DNA from: DASPOJ01 sp050014395
GTDB lineage: Bacteria > Acidobacteriota > Terriglobia > Acidiferrales > UBA7541
DNA length: 64,000 nucleotides
Direction: 5' to 3'
Assembly (NCBI GenBank): GCA_050014395.1
Contig: JBEKDK010000001.1
Span: 42,525 to 106,524, forward strand
Program-made: the position numbers and the translations under genes
In this document: one piece after another, positions 61,276 to 64,000 of the stretch
Position numbering within the stretch: position 1 is the stretch's first letter
Layout: each line of letters opens with the position of its first letter
The notes under the pieces: model-generated
Told to the model about the DNA's origin: nothing
Databases searched by the model: none
What the model saw: only the letters and a program-made list of their open reading frames with translations

Positions 61276-62218
61276 ACTTCTCTTGTCCAAGGGCTATGAA
61301 GTCCACGGGATCAAACGGCGCTCCAGCAGTTTCAACACCGGCCGCATTGACAGCATTTACCCCGATCCGCACGAGGCGGGAGTTCGGCTGTTCATGCATT
61401 TTGCCGACATGTCCGATTCCAGCAGCCTGATCAATCTGCTTTACAATCTGCACCCCGACGAAGTCTACAACCTGGGCGCACAAAGCCACGTAAGGGTGAG
61501 CTTTGATATTCCGGAGTACACCGGCGACATTACCGGCCTGGGAACCACGCGGCTTTTGGAAGCGATTCGCGTGACGGGACTCAAGGCCAAGATTTACCAG
61601 GCCTCCAGCAGCGAAATGTTTGGCGATCGGGCGCCCAGCCCGCAGAACGAAAACACGCCGTTTCACCCCTCGAATCCCTACGCCTGCGCCAAGCTTTACG
61701 CATACTGGATGACGGCGAATTACCGAGTTGGCTACGGAATGTTCGCCTCGAACGGAATTCTGTTCAATCACGAATCGCCACGCCGCGGCGAGACCTTCGT
61801 GAGCAGAAAGATCACACGCGCCGTGGCGCGCATCAAGGCCGGATTGCAGCAAGAATTGTTTCTGGGGAATATGGAGGCGCGCCGCGATTGGGGTTACGCG
61901 CCGGAATACGTGGAAGCGATGTGGAAAATGCTGCAGCTCGATAAGCCCGACGATTTTGTGGTGGCCACCGGCGAGACGCACACCGTACGCGAGTTTGCCG
62001 AAGCGGCCTTTGCGCACGCCGGCCTGGATTGGCACGATCATATTGACGTGGACCCGCGTTACTATCGCCCCAACGAAGTGAGCATACTTCTCGGCGATTC
62101 CAGTAAGGCGCGGAAAGCCTTCGGATGGGAACCGAAGGTGCGGTTCGCCGAACTGGTGAGGATCATGGTCGATGCGGATATCCGCATGCTGGAGACGAAA
62201 GACGAAAGCTCGAGGTAA
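61220..62218 (+). CDS. gmd: GDP-mannose 4,6-dehydratase
   Basis: This 332-residue enzyme starts MKTALISGITGQDGSYLTEL and shows GIKRRSSSFNTGRID, YNLGAQSHV, the catalytic region QASSSEMFGD with YACAKLYAY (Tyr/Lys), and NHESPRRGETFVSRKI. It converts GDP-mannose to GDP-4-keto-6-deoxymannose, the precursor of GDP-fucose and related sugars. The start overlaps the extended frame of the phosphatase gene. The GDP-fucose synthase-like gene follows 72 bp later. Confidence 0.96.
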   Translation: MKTALISGITGQDGSYLTELLLSKGYEVHGIKRRSSSFNTGRIDSIYPDPHEAGVRLFMHFADMSDSSSLINLLYNLHPDEVYNLGAQSHVRVSFDIPEYTGDITGLGTTRLLEAIRVTGLKAKIYQASSSEMFGDRAPSPQNENTPFHPSNPYACAKLYAYWMTANYRVGYGMFASNGILFNHESPRRGETFVSRKITRAVARIKAGLQQELFLGNMEARRDWGYAPEYVEAMWKMLQLDKPDDFVVATGETHTVREFAEAAFAHAGLDWHDHIDVDPRYYRPNEVSILLGDSSKARKAFGWEPKVRFAELVRIMVDADIRMLETKDESSR

Positions 62219-62290
62219 GAGTTGACGCGCTCGCGCCGCGCGCGCTGTCGCTGATTCTTGCGCGGAACAGAATACAAGATCCGGAAAATC

Positions 62291-63232
62291 ATGATCGACG
62301 TCAAGACCAAAAGGATCGTAGTCACAGGAGGGGCCGGTTTTCTGGGGCGCGCCGTAGTCTCGACTCTCGAACGCCGCGGATGCGAGACTGTTTTCGTTCC
62401 GCGCAAAAAAGAATACGACCTTACGGAACGCGCCAACATTCAACGGATGTTACGCGAGCTTCGCCCGGACATCATCGTGCACGCGGCGGGCACCGTGGGA
62501 GGAATCGGAGCGAACCGCGCGACGCCCGGCACGTTCTTCTACGAAAACGCCATCATGGGAATCGAATTGATCGAGCAGGCGCGGAGAGCCGGTCTCGAGA
62601 AACTCGTGATCGTCGGCACCGTGTGCGCGTATCCAAAATTCTCTCCCGTGCCTTTTCGCGAGGACGATCTGTGGAGCGGCTACCCAGAGGAAACGAACGC
62701 GGCGTACGGCATCGCCAAGAAATCGCTATTGGTGCAGGCGCAAGCGTATCGCCAGGAATTCGGATTCAACGCAATCTATCTGCTTCCGGTGAACCTCTAC
62801 GGTCCCGGCGATAACTTTGACGAAAAATCTTCGCACGTGATCCCCGCTCTGATCCGGAAATTCCTGGAAGCGAACGAGCAGAAAAAGAATTCCGTGGTTG
62901 TCTGGGGCACCGGCACTGCGACGCGCGAATTTCTTTACGCGGAAGACGCGGCGGAAGGAATCGTGCTGGCCACGGAGAAATACGAAGGCGCGGAACCTGT
63001 GAACCTCGGTTCGGGCTCCGAGATCTCGGTTAAGGATCTTGTCCAGACCCTCGCTCACCTCACCGGCTTTGCTGGGCGGATCGAATGGGATTCCTCGAAA
63101 CCGGATGGCCAGCCGCGCAGGCAATTGGACACTTCGCGCGCCGAGCGTGAGTTTGGATTTAAGGCCAAGTTTTCTTTTGAAGAGGGTCTGCGGAAAACGA
63201 TTGAGTGGTACCGCACCATGCGCAGTTCCTGA
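62291..63232 (+). CDS. fcl: GDP-L-fucose synthase (epimerase/reductase) family protein
   Basis: This 313-residue enzyme has the cofactor motif IVVTGGAGFLGRAVVST, VHAAGTVGGIGANRATPGTFFYEN (the family's IGANRA segment), IVGTVCAYPKFSPVPFRED with conserved Cys/Ser positions, and YGIAKK (Tyr/Lys). Gene order gmd-fcl supports GDP-L-fucose synthesis for glycans. GTG/ATG choices exist upstream, but ATG 62291 gives the normal N-terminus. Confidence 0.9.
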   Translation: MIDVKTKRIVVTGGAGFLGRAVVSTLERRGCETVFVPRKKEYDLTERANIQRMLRELRPDIIVHAAGTVGGIGANRATPGTFFYENAIMGIELIEQARRAGLEKLVIVGTVCAYPKFSPVPFREDDLWSGYPEETNAAYGIAKKSLLVQAQAYRQEFGFNAIYLLPVNLYGPGDNFDEKSSHVIPALIRKFLEANEQKKNSVVVWGTGTATREFLYAEDAAEGIVLATEKYEGAEPVNLGSGSEISVKDLVQTLAHLTGFAGRIEWDSSKPDGQPRRQLDTSRAEREFGFKAKFSFEEGLRKTIEWYRTMRSS

Positions 63233-63418
63233 AGCTGCGAAGTGAGTTCGTCTTTTATATTCGTCCGAGCGCGGGCATCTCGCCGCATTTTTGGCCTTTT
63301 CACTTGCGCGACCCGCGCCGGCGGCCGCGATTGCCCGCCCCACCGCGCCGAGTGTATATTGTCCGCTGCCTTGTATCTCAAGACCCGAGCCACTCCGACT
63401 GCCTTGAAGGAGGCAACC

Positions 63419-63712
63419 ATGCGAAATAGCGTTCTGCTCCGAATCCTGTTCGTCGTCACACTTTTCTGCGTCGGTGCGGTGTACGCGCAAGACCGGCCTG
63501 TCCAAGATGTGAATCCCGATCGCCACCCGAATTTGGCCGAAGCGCAGCGCCTTTGCGTTCAGGCCTGGGACAAGCTCTCCGAAGCCCAACACGCCAACGA
63601 TTGGGATATGCACAATCACGCGCAACATGCCAAGGAATTGCTCGATCAGGCGAGTCGCGAAATCGGTGAAGCCGCACGCGACGCAAACCATCCAGAACAC
63701 GACCGCCACTAG
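63419..63712 (+). CDS. Small secreted helical protein, unknown function
   Basis: This 97-residue protein has a signal peptide (ILFVVTLFCVGAVYAQ) and a mature part that is mostly helical (LAEAQRLCVQAWDKLSEAQHAND, AQHAKELLDQASREIGEAAR), ending His-rich (HPEHDRH). A strong GAAGGAGG precedes ATG 63419. Proteins of this shape (one Cys, His-rich ends, four-helix-like) are common but unnamed; metal binding is possible but unproven. Confidence 0.75.
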   Translation: MRNSVLLRILFVVTLFCVGAVYAQDRPVQDVNPDRHPNLAEAQRLCVQAWDKLSEAQHANDWDMHNHAQHAKELLDQASREIGEAARDANHPEHDRH

Positions 63713-63727
63713 AAGTTAAACCTTAGA

Positions 63728-63768
63728 ACCCGCACGGTACCTGGACCTGTATCCACGCACGTGCGGGT
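63728..63768. terminator. Stem-loop downstream of the last gene
   Basis: ACCCGCACG (63728-63736) and CGTGCGGGT (63760-63768) are exact 9-bp arms around a 23-nt loop, 16 bp after the stop codon. There is no U tract, so it may be a factor-dependent or bidirectional stop or an mRNA-stabilising stem. The remaining 230 bp to the window end hold no convincing gene. Confidence 0.45.
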
Positions 63769-64000
63769 GTGTGCGCGGAAAGCGCTGAACCATCCTCGAA
63801 CGATTCTCGCCTCAAACGCCTATCCCTGCATTGTAACGAAGAAATTAGCGTACGTTTCCGAACGCACAACGCCGATCGTTTCCGGCCGAAGGACCCGGAG
63901 TTCGATGATACAATCGGTGCGGGCGTTCTCGTCCGACTGAGTTCGCTCGCCTCCCGATCGATAGCGCATCACGTCCGGTTCCGCGGACGCTAACGACCGA

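Noticed and set aside
63769..63993. 74-codon plus-strand open frame at window end
   Set aside because: No domain, no convincing ribosome site and a composition like antisense or random GC-rich DNA.
1..64000. tRNA or rRNA genes
   Set aside because: I checked the intergenic gaps for cloverleaf-like or conserved rRNA segments and saw none.

Overview
The window looks like chromosomal DNA of an Acidobacteriota (Acidobacteria) bacterium. The evidence is high GC, an Oar-type TonB-dependent receptor with an N-terminal carboxypeptidase-regulatory-like domain, a PadR-type regulator, a secreted GH42 enzyme, very frequent ABC-ATPase/adaptor modules, and several kinds of short palindromic or G-rich interspersed repeats. 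The assignment is inferred from gene style, not from a marker gene: no rRNA or tRNA gene was found. About 57 protein genes are supported, most of them housekeeping or metabolic.

Layout. 1-6.2 kb: the end of an FHA-domain gene, a CHASE2 adenylate/guanylate cyclase, a HIT hydrolase, an RlpA-like lipoprotein, a rhomboid protease and a CDP-alcohol phosphatidyltransferase. 6.2-10.9 kb: the two subunits of a 3-oxoacid CoA-transferase (scoA, scoB), separated by an oppositely oriented ABC-2 export module and repeat-like DNA. 10.9-17.0 kb: an aromatic amino acid cluster on the minus strand (trpC-trpF, a palindromic repeat block, trpB-trpA-chorismate mutase-DAHP synthase-tyrA). 17-21.7 kb: a small conserved protein, PadR, an efflux adaptor with two ABC ATPases but no permease, and a family 5 uracil-DNA glycosylase. 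21.7-25 kb: a split KdpD system, with the N-terminal half diverging from the kinase/response regulator pair around a perfect 17-bp palindrome. 25-27 kb: a ferritin-like/VIT1 fusion and two small stress-type proteins.

27.1-31.2 kb: the most striking gene, a 1369-residue TIR-STAND NTPase-transmembrane-WD40 protein with 16 repeats of exactly 126 bp, resembling an NLR-like conflict or cell-death sensor. 32.5-33.1 kb: a 600-bp intergenic block with a long hairpin, an 11-bp-arm palindrome, a four-copy 35-bp repeat (one copy inverted) and a G-rich terminus. 33.1-38.8 kb: a minus-strand operon for surface glycans (GT2, GT39, AsnB, NAD-dependent sugar epimerase).

39-48.4 kb: a secreted CxxCH protein, an S10 carboxypeptidase and a fadN-fadA-fadE-like beta-oxidation operon. 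48.5-52.2 kb: a small membrane protein, an SDR, ispH and a divergent ureohydrolase-fold protein. 52.2-59.9 kb: a minus-strand run of GH42 beta-galactosidase, beta-hydroxyacid dehydrogenase, a DUF5666-like secreted protein and a TonB-dependent receptor; the last two carry Gly-rich low-complexity tracts. 60.1-63.7 kb: a NagD-like phosphatase whose frame runs on into gmd, then gmd and a GDP-fucose synthase-type gene (GDP-fucose synthesis), then a small secreted protein. The last 290 bp hold no convincing gene.
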